Below, piece after piece: positions 52,185 to 60,848 of a stretch of DNA of 64,000 nt; the stretch's first letter is position 1, and every line of letters starts with the position of its first letter. The notes under the pieces were generated by a model. It was not told where the DNA came from and did not search any database. It saw only the letters and a program-made list of their open reading frames with translations. The stretch is from Sphingobacteriaceae bacterium. GTDB taxonomy: Bacteria > Bacteroidota > Bacteroidia > Sphingobacteriales > Sphingobacteriaceae. A program made the position numbers and the translations under genes. The stretch lies in contig JAGIAD010000008.1 of assembly GCA_017745075.1 (NCBI GenBank), forward strand, positions 1-64,000, in the 5' to 3' direction.

Positions 52185-53072
52185 ATGAGAAATACGAAAA
52201 TTAATTGTTTAGCTTTCTTTATCTGTTTGATTTATATCGGTTTATGTGGTTTTATTTCCAATAAACAGGAATACCCGCGTTTAGGAATTGTATCTGGTTT
52301 AACACAGGATAGTTTAGCTTATGCTTCAGGCTTTAAAATGATAGGCGAATCAGTTCCGAAGATACTTTCACCTGTACTTACAGATGACCAGTTTAATGAA
52401 AATTTAAAAAAGATTAAGGCAGCAAAATGTAAAGTATTAAGCTGTAACCTTTTTTATCCGTCGAGTATAAAAATAGCTGGTCCGGAAGTAGATGAGGCGA
52501 AGGTGCTGGCTTATACAGAAACAGTTCTATCAAGGGCCCGGCAAGCGGGCGTCAGGTTTATTGTTTTGGGCAGTTCTGGTGCGAGGAGCATTCCGGCAGA
52601 TTATAATATCGTTAAAGCAAAATCTGATTTTATTAACTTAGGTAAAAAACTTGCACAGATTGCCAGGAGACATAAGGTTACTATTTTGCTGGAAAACCTC
52701 GAGACCACCGAGACTAACTTTATCACTTCGTTAAAGTCTGCTGCAGAGATTGTAAGGGGAGTTGATCACCCGAATTTCAGGCTGAATGCCGATATATTTC
52801 ATATGATGCGTGAAGGAGAATCTCCAAATGAAATTATTGAAGCGGGGGCATTGATCGCATTTTCAGAAGTTGCCGAAAAACAGAATAGATCATTGCCTGG
52901 TGTTATGGGCGACGATTTCAGACCTTATTTAAGGGCACTGCACAAAATAAATTATAAAGGTTTTATTTTTATCGAAGCCAGTATCAAAAATGCCGCTACC
53001 GAAATGCCGCTTGCGTTCAAATACCTCTCTGCCCAGATTGCCGAAGTGTATTCCGGTAAGAAAGCAGATTAA
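52185..53072 (+). CDS. Exported sugar phosphate isomerase/epimerase-like TIM barrel
   Basis: A 295-residue protein with an N-terminal hydrophobic signal (about 1-24). The AP endonuclease 2/xylose isomerase-like TIM barrel is visible: CKVLSCNLFYPSSI, GVRFIVLGSSGARSIP, HKVTILLENLETTETNF with the metal-binding Glu, NFRLNADIFHMMREGE with the Asp-x-x-His pair, and YKGFIFIEASI with a last Glu. This group acts on sugars or inositols, such as epimerases and isomerases. The export signal is less common but seen in Bacteroidota members. The substrate is unknown. It ends facing a convergent gene. Confidence 0.85.
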   Translation: MRNTKINCLAFFICLIYIGLCGFISNKQEYPRLGIVSGLTQDSLAYASGFKMIGESVPKILSPVLTDDQFNENLKKIKAAKCKVLSCNLFYPSSIKIAGPEVDEAKVLAYTETVLSRARQAGVRFIVLGSSGARSIPADYNIVKAKSDFINLGKKLAQIARRHKVTILLENLETTETNFITSLKSAAEIVRGVDHPNFRLNADIFHMMREGESPNEIIEAGALIAFSEVAEKQNRSLPGVMGDDFRPYLRALHKINYKGFIFIEASIKNAATEMPLAFKYLSAQIAEVYSGKKAD

Positions 53073-53105
53073 TAATTATTCTGTTTTCCGGTGAAATAGT
53101 AGGAG

Positions 53106-53132
53106 CTGGTATTATTTCGACAATAATACCAG
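53106..53132. terminator. Hairpin between convergent genes
   Basis: A perfect 11-bp stem, CTGGTATTATT (53106-53116) with AATAATACCAG (53122-53132), and a 5-base loop. It overlaps the 3' end of the minus-strand gene. There is no T-tract on either side, so its action as a terminator is uncertain. Confidence 0.5.
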
Positions 53133-53717
53133 TGGTTGCATCTTTAATTTTTCTGCTGCCTTATCGATATTGGGTAAGCGCATTTTTGCAATCCGGGTTT
53201 CAACGGTTAAAGATGGATTTGCATTTTTTACAACTGCAGCAATATCTCTCACTGTGCTTGACAACATTCTAAGTGTAAGCATAAATTGACGGTCGATATT
53301 CCTGATCTTTTGAAAATCAACGTTCGGACTAAGGTGTTCCATGTTTGAACGAACACTTTGGTTAAATTGGATGCTGTCTAAAAGAACCAGTTTGTCTGTA
53401 ATTTGACTTAACACGGTATCTGAAAGCTTTAATCCCTCAATGCCCATTACCCTGTTGTTTTTTACATAATAACCTAAGCCATTAAAACTAATAAGAGTTA
53501 GGTCGTTCCTGTTGATGATATATTCTGCTTTTGGCAGGCTGTTGTTTGAATGTTTTTTATTAAATATACTGCGCTGATCAGCCAGTTGCTTAATCAGGTC
53601 GTTTCCGTTTAACCGGTCTATTTTGGTCTGCTTGTTCTGAGCAAGAACTTGAGTTGATAAGCAAGATAATGAGGTAATTAAAAGAGATGCCAGAGCGAAT
53701 AATTTGGAGGTTTTCAT
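53112..53717 (-). CDS. Exported hypothetical protein
   Basis: 201 residues from the ATG at 53717. A longer frame begins at 53732, but those five extra codons contain the -7 element TATCTTTG (53722-53729) and so cannot be translated from that promoter. The signal peptide is MKTSKLFALASLLITSLSCLSTQVLAQ. The mature part is helical (QFNQSVRSNMEHLSPNVDFQKIRNIDRQFMLTLRMLSSTVRDIAAVVKNA). The promoter lies only 4 bp before the ATG, so the mRNA is probably leaderless. No family was recognised. Confidence 0.75.
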   Translation of the reverse strand: MKTSKLFALASLLITSLSCLSTQVLAQNKQTKIDRLNGNDLIKQLADQRSIFNKKHSNNSLPKAEYIINRNDLTLISFNGLGYYVKNNRVMGIEGLKLSDTVLSQITDKLVLLDSIQFNQSVRSNMEHLSPNVDFQKIRNIDRQFMLTLRMLSSTVRDIAAVVKNANPSLTVETRIAKMRLPNIDKAAEKLKMQPLVLLSK

Positions 53718-53721
53718 GTAG

Positions 53722-53729
53722 CAAAGATA
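53722..53729 (-). promoter_or_regulatory. -7 element directly next to the start codon
   Basis: TATCTTTG on the minus strand, a full match to TAnnTTTG, 4 bp upstream of the ATG at 53717. It predicts a leaderless or nearly leaderless transcript. Confidence 0.65.
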
Positions 53730-53939
53730 CATTGATGCTTACTGAAATTAAATTTTTTGTATGTCTAATATTACTGTTTTTACGTGTTTTTGTAAATTAC
53801 TTGATGATAAAAATCAATTTTTATTTAACAGTTACTTAATATTGATCAAACACATGCAATTCCCGGACTGAACAGTGCCGGTTAGTGTTGGCTAAACGTC
53901 ATATATATTTATTTAAACCTGACTTGGTTTTAATACAGA

Positions 53940-53947
53940 TATTTTTG
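53940..53947 (+). promoter_or_regulatory. -7 element of the luciferase-like monooxygenase gene
   Basis: TATTTTTG, a match to TAnnTTTG, 26 bp upstream of the ATG at 53974. Confidence 0.5.
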
Positions 53948-53973
53948 TAGCATAGATTTTATTCTTTTGATTT

Positions 53974-54981
53974 ATGACTGATCACATATTAAAAAATATA
54001 CGTTATTCCATCCTCGATCTTGCAACTGTTTTAGACGGCTTTACTGCTGCAGATAGTTTTAAAACAAGTCTTGATTTAGCTAAACAGTCTGAAGCTTTAG
54101 GTTATACTCGGTACTGGTTTGCCGAACACCATAACATGCCCAGCGTTGCCAGTTCGGCTACGGCCGTACTTATTTGTTACATTGCCGGTGGTACCAAAAC
54201 CATTCGCGTAGGTTCAGGAGGCATTATGCTGCCCAACCATGCCCCCTTAATTGTGGCCGAACAATTTGGCACATTGGCTTCGCTTTATCCCAACCGTATC
54301 GATTTGGGATTGGGCAGGGCACCAGGAACCGATCAGGTTACGGCAATGGCCATCCGTGGCGAAAACTTTAATGCAGTTCATAATTTTCCAAGAGATATTG
54401 ACAAGCTGCAACAGTTTTTTTCTGCTGATAATAACCGGGCAAGCGTAAGGGCTATACCAGGGGAGGACCTTGATATTCCGATCTGGATATTAGGTTCGAG
54501 TCCTGACAGCGCACGCCTGGCTGCAGAGAAAGGACTTCCTTATGCTTTTGCAAGTCACTTCGCACCGACCTATTTTGAACAGGCCATTTCCATTTATAGA
54601 AATAACTTTAAACCATCTGAATTTTTACAGGAACCTTATGTAATGGCTTGTGTAAACGTGGTTGCTGCCGATACAGATGCAGAAGCAGAACGTTTATCAA
54701 GCTCTATTAAACTTATATTTTTAGGCGCTATAACAGGTAAAAGAGGATTACTGAAGCCTGCCGTTGACAATATAGATGCTTATTGGGACCAGTTGGAAAA
54801 AGAAGCCGTAGAGCAGATGTTGTATTATTCATTTATTGGCAGTGCCAAAACCATTAAAGAAAATTTAGAAGCTTTTGTTGCTAAACATGGTGTAAACGAG
54901 ATCATGAGTACCTCGCATATTTACGATCATCAGGCAAAATTGCATTCGAATAGAATTTTTGCAGGCTTGTTCCAGGATTAA
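53974..54981 (+). CDS. LLM-class flavin-dependent monooxygenase (luciferase-like)
   Basis: A 335-residue cytoplasmic enzyme with the bacterial luciferase-like TIM barrel. It shows SEALGYTRYWFAEHHNMPSVASSATAVLICYIAGGTKTIRVGSGGIMLPNHAPLIVAEQFGTLASLYPNRIDLGLGRAPG, the family's conserved first half, with the His pair EHHN, and a later IWILGSSPDSARLAAEKGLPYAFASHF. It uses reduced flavin and oxygen. The substrate is not predictable, and no flavin reductase is nearby. Probably monocistronic. Confidence 0.9.
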   Translation: MTDHILKNIRYSILDLATVLDGFTAADSFKTSLDLAKQSEALGYTRYWFAEHHNMPSVASSATAVLICYIAGGTKTIRVGSGGIMLPNHAPLIVAEQFGTLASLYPNRIDLGLGRAPGTDQVTAMAIRGENFNAVHNFPRDIDKLQQFFSADNNRASVRAIPGEDLDIPIWILGSSPDSARLAAEKGLPYAFASHFAPTYFEQAISIYRNNFKPSEFLQEPYVMACVNVVAADTDAEAERLSSSIKLIFLGAITGKRGLLKPAVDNIDAYWDQLEKEAVEQMLYYSFIGSAKTIKENLEAFVAKHGVNEIMSTSHIYDHQAKLHSNRIFAGLFQD

Positions 54982-54995
54982 CACAAGCCTATCCT

Positions 54996-55026
54996 GGACG
55001 CTGTCTGTTTGTTAAGTGCAGCGTCC
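54996..55026 (+). terminator. Stem-loop after the monooxygenase gene
   Basis: Perfect 8-bp arms GGACGCTG (54996-55003) and CAGCGTCC (55019-55026). There is no clean T-tract after it, so terminator function is plausible but unproven. Confidence 0.55.
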
Positions 55027-55137
55027 TGTCCGTTTACCATCTTACATATTTCCATCATTAACCACTGAGCTCACAGAGAAAAGAACACAGAAGGCACAAA
55101 GCTAGTCCTGATGGAAGCTCTGCGGCAATCTTCTAAA

Positions 55138-55172
55138 ATCTGCGGGCCTATTCATTTAGTGTTCCCGCAGAT
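55138..55172. repeat. Hairpin element in repeat region, copy 1
   Basis: Arms ATCTGCGGG (55138-55146) and CCCGCAGAT (55164-55172) are perfect complements. The same hairpin recurs at 55409-55439, and a degenerate copy is near 55618-55650. Confidence 0.7.
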
Positions 55173-55223
55173 ATCGCTGACAAGCGCAGAATTTTTCCAT
55201 CTTCCATTCTACATTTCCATCTT

Positions 55224-55607
55224 CCATTCTACATTTTCCATCCTACCTATTTCCTCCGGATTGATCATATTGAGTTTACAAATTCTATAATTAACAACGA
55301 GTCAGAGAGACTCTATTCCATTACATAATCCGTAGAGCCTTTCAGAACTCTGCAGATAGATAGGAGCAAAGCTAGTCTGATGGAAGCTCTGTGGCAATCT
55401 TTTTAAATCTGCGGGCCTATTCTTTTAGTGTTCCCGCAGATAACGCTGATAGGCGCAGAATTTATCCGTTTTCCTTTTTCCATTCTACATTTTCCATCCT
55501 ACCTATTTCCTCCGGATTGATCATATTGAGTTTACAAATTCTATAATTAACAACGAGTCAGAGAGACTCTATTCCATTACGTAATCCGTAGAGCCTTTCA
55601 GAACTCT
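55224..55607. repeat. 256-bp tandem duplication
   Basis: 55224-55351 and 55480-55607 are 128 bp long and differ by one base, offset by 256 bp. The intervening half, with the CTGCGGG hairpin, is also repeated (about 55100-55199 and 55370-55470), with more differences. The near identity suggests a recent duplication. Within the 3' copy, TCCGTAGAG/CTCTACGGA (55585-55612) forms a perfect 9-bp hairpin. Confidence 0.85.
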
Positions 55608-55763
55608 ACGGACAGACTGGGGCCTATTCATTTAATGTTTTCGCAGATACCGCTGATAAGCGCAGAATTTTTCCATCTTCCATTTACCATCTTCCATTTC
55701 CCATTTTCCCTCCTCATCACTTACTCTTTAAGATTTATTAATACTAAGGGAATATTGGACTGC

Positions 55764-55771
55764 TAGTTTTG
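55764..55771 (+). promoter_or_regulatory. -7 element of the ECF sigma gene
   Basis: TAGTTTTG, a full match to TAnnTTTG, 20 bp upstream of the TTG start at 55792. Confidence 0.6.
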
Positions 55772-55791
55772 CCGCGATAAAGCAGCATCCC

Positions 55792-56355
55792 TTGAGCGAA
55801 ACTTTACTTTTATCTTTACAGTGTGGAAACCATCAGGCCATGGAAGAAATCTACCGGGTTTATTGGGAGGATATTTTTGATGTTGCCCTTAAAAAAACCG
55901 GTGATGAAGCCCTTGCGCAGGATATTACCCAGGAAATTTTTATTTCGCTTTGGGAAAACCATAAAACAATTAACCTTTCCGGAAGCCTCAGCGCTTATTT
56001 ATATGGAGCTGTAAAATATAAAATAATTAACTATTTCAGGTCAGGCAGCCTGAAAGCGCAGCACCAAACTGCACTTACCGCATTAATGGAGGAAAAACAT
56101 AGCAATGCCGCAGATGATAAACTGATGTTAAGAGAACTTCATCTAGAAGTTGATAACGCCATTTCGCTTTTGCCGGAAAAAATGCGACTGGTATTTTCCA
56201 TGAGCCGAAAACAGGAAAAATCAATCAAAGAAATTGCTGCTGAGCTGGATGTTTCCGTACAAACAGTAAAAAATCAAATTTCTGCAGCATTAAAACTCCT
56301 CAAAAAAAATCTTTCCTATATCCTGTTAATCGCCATTCTGATCGGCTTAACATAA
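55792..56355 (+). CDS. ECF sigma-70 factor of a surface-signalling operon
   Basis: A 187-residue sigma factor. The TTG start is kept because the first conserved block, GNHQAMEEIYRVYWEDIF, begins right after it and the next ATG would cut into it. Region 2 holds AQDITQEIFISLWENHKTI, and region 4 holds KSIKEIAAELDVSVQTVKNQISAALKLLKKN. The C-terminus ends in a hydrophobic tail (LSYILLIAILIGLT), as in many Bacteroidota ECF factors of this class. It is followed by fecR, an STN-containing SusC and a SusD. It should be held by the FecR-type anti-sigma and activate the operon when the SusC binds its ligand. Confidence 0.93.
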   Translation: MSETLLLSLQCGNHQAMEEIYRVYWEDIFDVALKKTGDEALAQDITQEIFISLWENHKTINLSGSLSAYLYGAVKYKIINYFRSGSLKAQHQTALTALMEEKHSNAADDKLMLRELHLEVDNAISLLPEKMRLVFSMSRKQEKSIKEIAAELDVSVQTVKNQISAALKLLKKNLSYILLIAILIGLT

Positions 56356-56418
56356 AGTTAATTTACAGATAACATCTTTGGTTAGTACCACCCTGCTTTT
56401 AAACCGACATGTATTTAA

Positions 56419-57366
56419 ATGACAGAGGAACAGGCAAAAGAACTGCTGCAGAAATACCTGGATCAGCAGGCAAACCCAGAAGAAGAAAAAAAAGTTGAAG
56501 AGTGGTATGCCACACTTCAGGCAAAAGATGTATTGGTATCGGTCGAGCAAAAAGCTGCGATAGGAGAACAAATGCTTCTGAAGCTTAAGGCGGCGATGTA
56601 CGAAAAACCAAAGTACAATAAGGTACTAAAACTTCAAATTTTTTATAAGATAGCCGCTGCGGTACTCATTATGGTTACGTTTGGACTAACGATTTGGAAA
56701 ATCAGCGGTCAGATAAAACCTGCCGTAAATCAGATCACCGCAATTACCCGGGCAACAGAAAGAAAGCGTATTACCTTGTCAGATGGTTCGGTGGTACTAC
56801 TCGGCCCATCTGCGAAATTGAGCTATCCTAAGGTATTTGCCTCAAATAGTCGTCAGATTGAATTAAAAGAGGGGGAGGCTTTTTTCGATATCGCCCACCA
56901 GGAGAGCAGGCCTTTTACCGTACATACCACAACAGGTGTCGATATCAAAGTTTTAGGAACTTCATTTAAGGTTAAATCTTACCAGGCCAGTAAACAGCTC
57001 GAAATTGCCGTAGTTACAGGTAAAGTTGCGGTTAGCAATAAAAAAGGCAGTCTGGCTACGCTGGTTAAGGACGATTCTTTAATTTATGATAAAAATAACG
57101 GTAATGCTGCTATTCATAAAATCAAAACGCTGGCATTTATCGAATTCGCTTTTGATGGTGCAAGCCTCAATCAGGTCATCGCTAAACTCCAATATGTTTA
57201 CAGCATTAAAATTTTGCTGAACGATAGCAATTTGGGCAGCCTTAAAACTACTGCTTCTTTTAATAGCCGACAGTCGCCAGAAGAGATTTTGGATATTATC
57301 TGCAGTCTTCACCATTTAAAATTCAACGGATCAAAAAATCATAAAACATTTAATATATACAGATGA
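56419..57366 (+). CDS. FecR-family anti-sigma regulator
   Basis: A 315-residue protein with one membrane segment (about 74-92, IAAAVLIMVTFGLTI). The cytoplasmic N-terminus would bind the sigma factor. The periplasmic FecR domain (about 112-215) shows RKRITLSDGSVVLLGPSAKLSYP, ELKEGEAFFDIAHQESRPFTVHT and IKVLGTSFKVKSY. The C-terminal DUF4974 domain (about 240-312: FDGASLNQVIAKLQYVYSIKILL to HHLKFNG) contacts the STN domain of the SusC. It lies 63 bp after the sigma gene. Confidence 0.93.
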   Translation: MTEEQAKELLQKYLDQQANPEEEKKVEEWYATLQAKDVLVSVEQKAAIGEQMLLKLKAAMYEKPKYNKVLKLQIFYKIAAAVLIMVTFGLTIWKISGQIKPAVNQITAITRATERKRITLSDGSVVLLGPSAKLSYPKVFASNSRQIELKEGEAFFDIAHQESRPFTVHTTTGVDIKVLGTSFKVKSYQASKQLEIAVVTGKVAVSNKKGSLATLVKDDSLIYDKNNGNAAIHKIKTLAFIEFAFDGASLNQVIAKLQYVYSIKILLNDSNLGSLKTTASFNSRQSPEEILDIICSLHHLKFNGSKNHKTFNIYR

Positions 57367-57489
57367 GATGAAGATGTGATATAGAAATTATCTACGGTAT
57401 CGGTCAGACCGCTTGCCGCTGTCTTTCTTCCTGGCAATAAAAGCCGGTATAAATAAAGCTTTACAAAATAAAACAAAACAAATTAAGCA

Positions 57490-60400
57490 ATGAAAACAAC
57501 CTCCGCTAAGAGGACAACAGCTCTTTTTAAGATCATGAAATACTCATGTTTAACATTTACAATCCTCTGCATTTTTTGCAGCTCTATACTGGCCTCGGTC
57601 GGAATGGCGCAAAAATTAGAGCATACTACGGTTAATATTACCATAAATAAAGGACGTAAAATGACCGAGATCATCAAAGAAATCGAATCCCGTACGGGGC
57701 TTAGCTTTGTGTACAATCCAGACCAGTTACAACAAAAAAATATGTTTGTAAGCGGCGATTTCACCACAGAACCGGTAAGATCGCTTTTAGACAGGCTGGG
57801 CTTACAGGTGCTGGAAAAAGGCGGGTACGTGATTTTAAATAATGCTGTAATAAACAAACCAGACCGGGTTATTACCGGGGTAGTAAAAGATACTACAGGT
57901 TTAGTGCTTCCAGGGGTTTCGGTAAAAGTGCTGGGCACCCAAAGTGGTACCATTACCGATGGAAATGGTGCTTACCGTATTGAAGTGGGTGCCGATGCCG
58001 TGCTTTCATTCTCCATGATCGGTTACCGTACCAAAGAGGTAAAAGTTGGCGATAGCCAGGTAATCAATATGGTTTTGAGTGAAGAACATTCTACACTTGC
58101 TGATGTAGTGGTGGTGGGTTACGGTACGCAGAAAAAAGAAACACTTACCGGTGCAATCAGTATTGTTGGCCTGGATAAACTTTCTTCACGCTCATTAAAC
58201 AGTGTGGGTGAGGTGCTGGCCGGAAAATCACCCGGTGTGATTGTAACCAACGAGGGGGGCGATCCAACTTCTGCTCCGCGTATCAATATCCGCGGCGCGG
58301 GTGGTATTAACGGAGAAAATGTTCTTTATGTAATTGATGGATCTATCTTTTCGGGTACCCCGCAACTTAATCCTAATGATATCGAATCGATTTCAGTATT
58401 AAAAGATGCTTCTGCTGCGATTTACGGTGCGAGGGCTTCGGGTGGGGTAGTATTAATTACCACCAAAAAAGGCAAAAGCGGTAAAATGCAGATCAGTTTT
58501 GATGCCAAACTCGGCCAGCAGAGTGCCTGGAGAAAACTACAGCCCTTAAATGCACAACAGCGGGCACAGGTTGCGGCAACTGCAGCTAAAAATGGAGGTA
58601 CTGCCATATTACCTGCTTTTGACCCTTCTAAATATCCTGACGGACAGATCACCCGTACCAATTGGATGGATGAGGTATTTAGAGATGGTTTATTGCAGGA
58701 TTACAACGCTGCCATTAATGGAGGCTCTGAAAAGTCGAATTATTATTTAAGTTTCAACTACCGCAATGCCGAAGGGATTGTGTTAAATACCAAAACCAAA
58801 CGTTATAACTTCCGTATCAATACCGAGCATGAGGTAACTGATTGGTTAAAAGTAGGCGAAAATCTATCTTACAGCAGCACCAATGGAAACGGTGCCAATA
58901 CCAGCAGCGATTATACCGGCGCTTTACTTTCTGCAATTTATTACCCAACCAACGGTACACCTTATAATGCCAATGGAAGCTTTGCTGGGTTACCAGGCGG
59001 ACAATACGCTGGTGATTACGGTGATATTGTTAACCCTGTTGCAGATTTAATGCGTATTGATATCAATAACCCGGTAAACGTGTTGGTGATTAATCCTTAT
59101 GCTAACCTTAAACTGGCCAAAGGTTTAACCTTCAGGTCGAACTTAAGCGTCACCAAATCAGATGCTGCATATAAAAACTTTACTCCAAAAAGACCGGAGG
59201 TAGGAAAACCAGTATTAAGTAATAGTTTGGTAGAAAGAAGCGATAAAGTTACCGACCTTTTAGCTGAACAGGTTTTGAACTATAAAACTTCTTTTGCCCA
59301 GCATCAGTTAGAGTTTACCGGTGGTTATACTTTCCAGAGAACCAAAAGTAGCGGATTGTATGCTTCGGGTGCCGGTTTTGACGATGAATCGCCTCAATAC
59401 AGATATCTGGTTAATGCGACAGTAATCCAGCCATCTTCAAGTTATTTTGATGCTAAAGCACTTTCTTCACTGTTTTTAAGGGCAAATTACAACTATGGAG
59501 AAAAATACCTTTTATCACTCATCGGTCGCCGTGATGGTTCTTCCATGTTGGCCAAAGAAAACAGGTTCAAAAATTACGGATCAGTTTCTGCAGGTTGGGT
59601 AATCAGCAAGGAGGATTTCTTAAAGAATACCCCATGGTTAAATGAGCTTAAATTAAGAGCAAGTTATGGCATTTTAGGAAACCTGGGCAGTCTTTCTTCA
59701 TCGGCAGTAAATCCTTTGTTAAATGCAACCCAAAGTTATTTCGGGCAAACGCCAACCTTACAGAACGGTTATGTACAAACGGTGTTGGCCAATAAAAACC
59801 TTACCTGGGCAGAGTCGAAACAAACCAATTTAGGACTTGATTTAGCCGCATTTGGCAGGTTTAATTTAGTTGCTGATTATTTTATCAAAGAAACCGATAA
59901 AATGATCTTAACCAGAACACTTCCCGGAACGGCTGGTTTAAATACACAGACCATTAATGCAGGTATTGTAAAAGATAAGGGCATTGAGTTGGGTTTAACT
60001 TATAATAGCGATAAAAACAAAGCATTCACTTATACTTTAAATGCTACCCTGACCAAAATCAATAATAAGGTAGAAGAATTGGCGCCTGGTTTAGAGAATA
60101 TTGCAGTGGGTACCAATTTCCGTAACGAGTTAGCTCCACTTGCCATTAGGGTTGGTCAGCCCTTATATAGCTATTATGTATTAAAAACAGACGGTATTTT
60201 CCAAAGTCAGGCAGAAGCCGATAACTATAAAAATGCCAGCGGACAAAAAATCCAGCCAAATGCCAAAGCGGGTGATTTTAAATTTGTAGATATTAACGGC
60301 GATGGTACTATTGATAGCAAAGACCGTTATTTTGCAGGCAGTGCTTACCCTGATTTCTCATACGGATTAAGCTTTAACGCAAGTTATAAAAACTTCGACT

Positions 60401-60837
60401 TTAATATTTTTGCTCAGGGTGTACAGGGCAATAAATTATTTAACGCGGTAAAACGTACTACTTATAGTGCCAGCGGCCCCTCATATAACAAACTGATAGG
60501 CATCTTAGATGCATGGTCGCCAGAAAATCCTGGAGGCAAAGTGCCGATTATTTCTACAAGTGATGCCAATGGAAACTTTAATGCTTCAGATTTTTACGTA
60601 GAAAACGGTTCTTATCTGCGTATCCGTAACGTAACCCTGGGTTATAGTTTGCCAAAATCGCTTGCCAATAAATTAAAAACGGGTGGAGTTAGGGTTTATG
60701 CCACAGCAAACAACCTCTTTACCATTACCAAATACTCAGGTTTTGATCCGGAGATCGGAATGGACAACAACGGACTGGATGTTGGCCGTTATCCACAAGC
60801 CAGAAGTTTTATCCTTGGTTTAAGCGTTAATTTATAA
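57490..60837 (+). CDS. SusC-type TonB-dependent transporter with STN signalling domain
   Basis: A 1115-residue outer-membrane protein. The signal peptide lies in a long N-terminus (about 1-40, ending GMAQ). The STN domain (about 45-117: TTVNITINKGRKMTEIIKEIESRTGLSFVYN) is the part that transmits the signal to FecR. Next come a carboxypeptidase-regulatory-like domain (about 127-205), the plug with VVVVGYGTQKKETLTGAIS and VLKDASAAIYGARASGGVVLITTKKG, and the barrel. It imports the ligand that the operon senses. It pairs with the SusD encoded 11 bp downstream. Confidence 0.95.
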   Translation: MKTTSAKRTTALFKIMKYSCLTFTILCIFCSSILASVGMAQKLEHTTVNITINKGRKMTEIIKEIESRTGLSFVYNPDQLQQKNMFVSGDFTTEPVRSLLDRLGLQVLEKGGYVILNNAVINKPDRVITGVVKDTTGLVLPGVSVKVLGTQSGTITDGNGAYRIEVGADAVLSFSMIGYRTKEVKVGDSQVINMVLSEEHSTLADVVVVGYGTQKKETLTGAISIVGLDKLSSRSLNSVGEVLAGKSPGVIVTNEGGDPTSAPRINIRGAGGINGENVLYVIDGSIFSGTPQLNPNDIESISVLKDASAAIYGARASGGVVLITTKKGKSGKMQISFDAKLGQQSAWRKLQPLNAQQRAQVAATAAKNGGTAILPAFDPSKYPDGQITRTNWMDEVFRDGLLQDYNAAINGGSEKSNYYLSFNYRNAEGIVLNTKTKRYNFRINTEHEVTDWLKVGENLSYSSTNGNGANTSSDYTGALLSAIYYPTNGTPYNANGSFAGLPGGQYAGDYGDIVNPVADLMRIDINNPVNVLVINPYANLKLAKGLTFRSNLSVTKSDAAYKNFTPKRPEVGKPVLSNSLVERSDKVTDLLAEQVLNYKTSFAQHQLEFTGGYTFQRTKSSGLYASGAGFDDESPQYRYLVNATVIQPSSSYFDAKALSSLFLRANYNYGEKYLLSLIGRRDGSSMLAKENRFKNYGSVSAGWVISKEDFLKNTPWLNELKLRASYGILGNLGSLSSSAVNPLLNATQSYFGQTPTLQNGYVQTVLANKNLTWAESKQTNLGLDLAAFGRFNLVADYFIKETDKMILTRTLPGTAGLNTQTINAGIVKDKGIELGLTYNSDKNKAFTYTLNATLTKINNKVEELAPGLENIAVGTNFRNELAPLAIRVGQPLYSYYVLKTDGIFQSQAEADNYKNASGQKIQPNAKAGDFKFVDINGDGTIDSKDRYFAGSAYPDFSYGLSFNASYKNFDFNIFAQGVQGNKLFNAVKRTTYSASGPSYNKLIGILDAWSPENPGGKVPIISTSDANGNFNASDFYVENGSYLRIRNVTLGYSLPKSLANKLKTGGVRVYATANNLFTITKYSGFDPEIGMDNNGLDVGRYPQARSFILGLSVNL

Positions 60838-60848
60838 TCTCAACAACA

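Larger units (their letters stand above)
54982..55791. other. Repeat-rich non-coding region
   Basis: An 810-bp region with no coding frame on either strand. It holds the stem-loop at 54996-55026, a 256-bp tandem repeat (55224-55607), several CCATTCTACATTTTCC-type pyrimidine-rich short repeats, and the promoter of the ECF sigma gene at 55764. Confidence 0.75.

Noticed and set aside
55081..55700. CRISPR-like array
   Set aside because: The repeats are long (256 bp), few, and lack the regular short repeat/spacer pattern. No cas genes are present.
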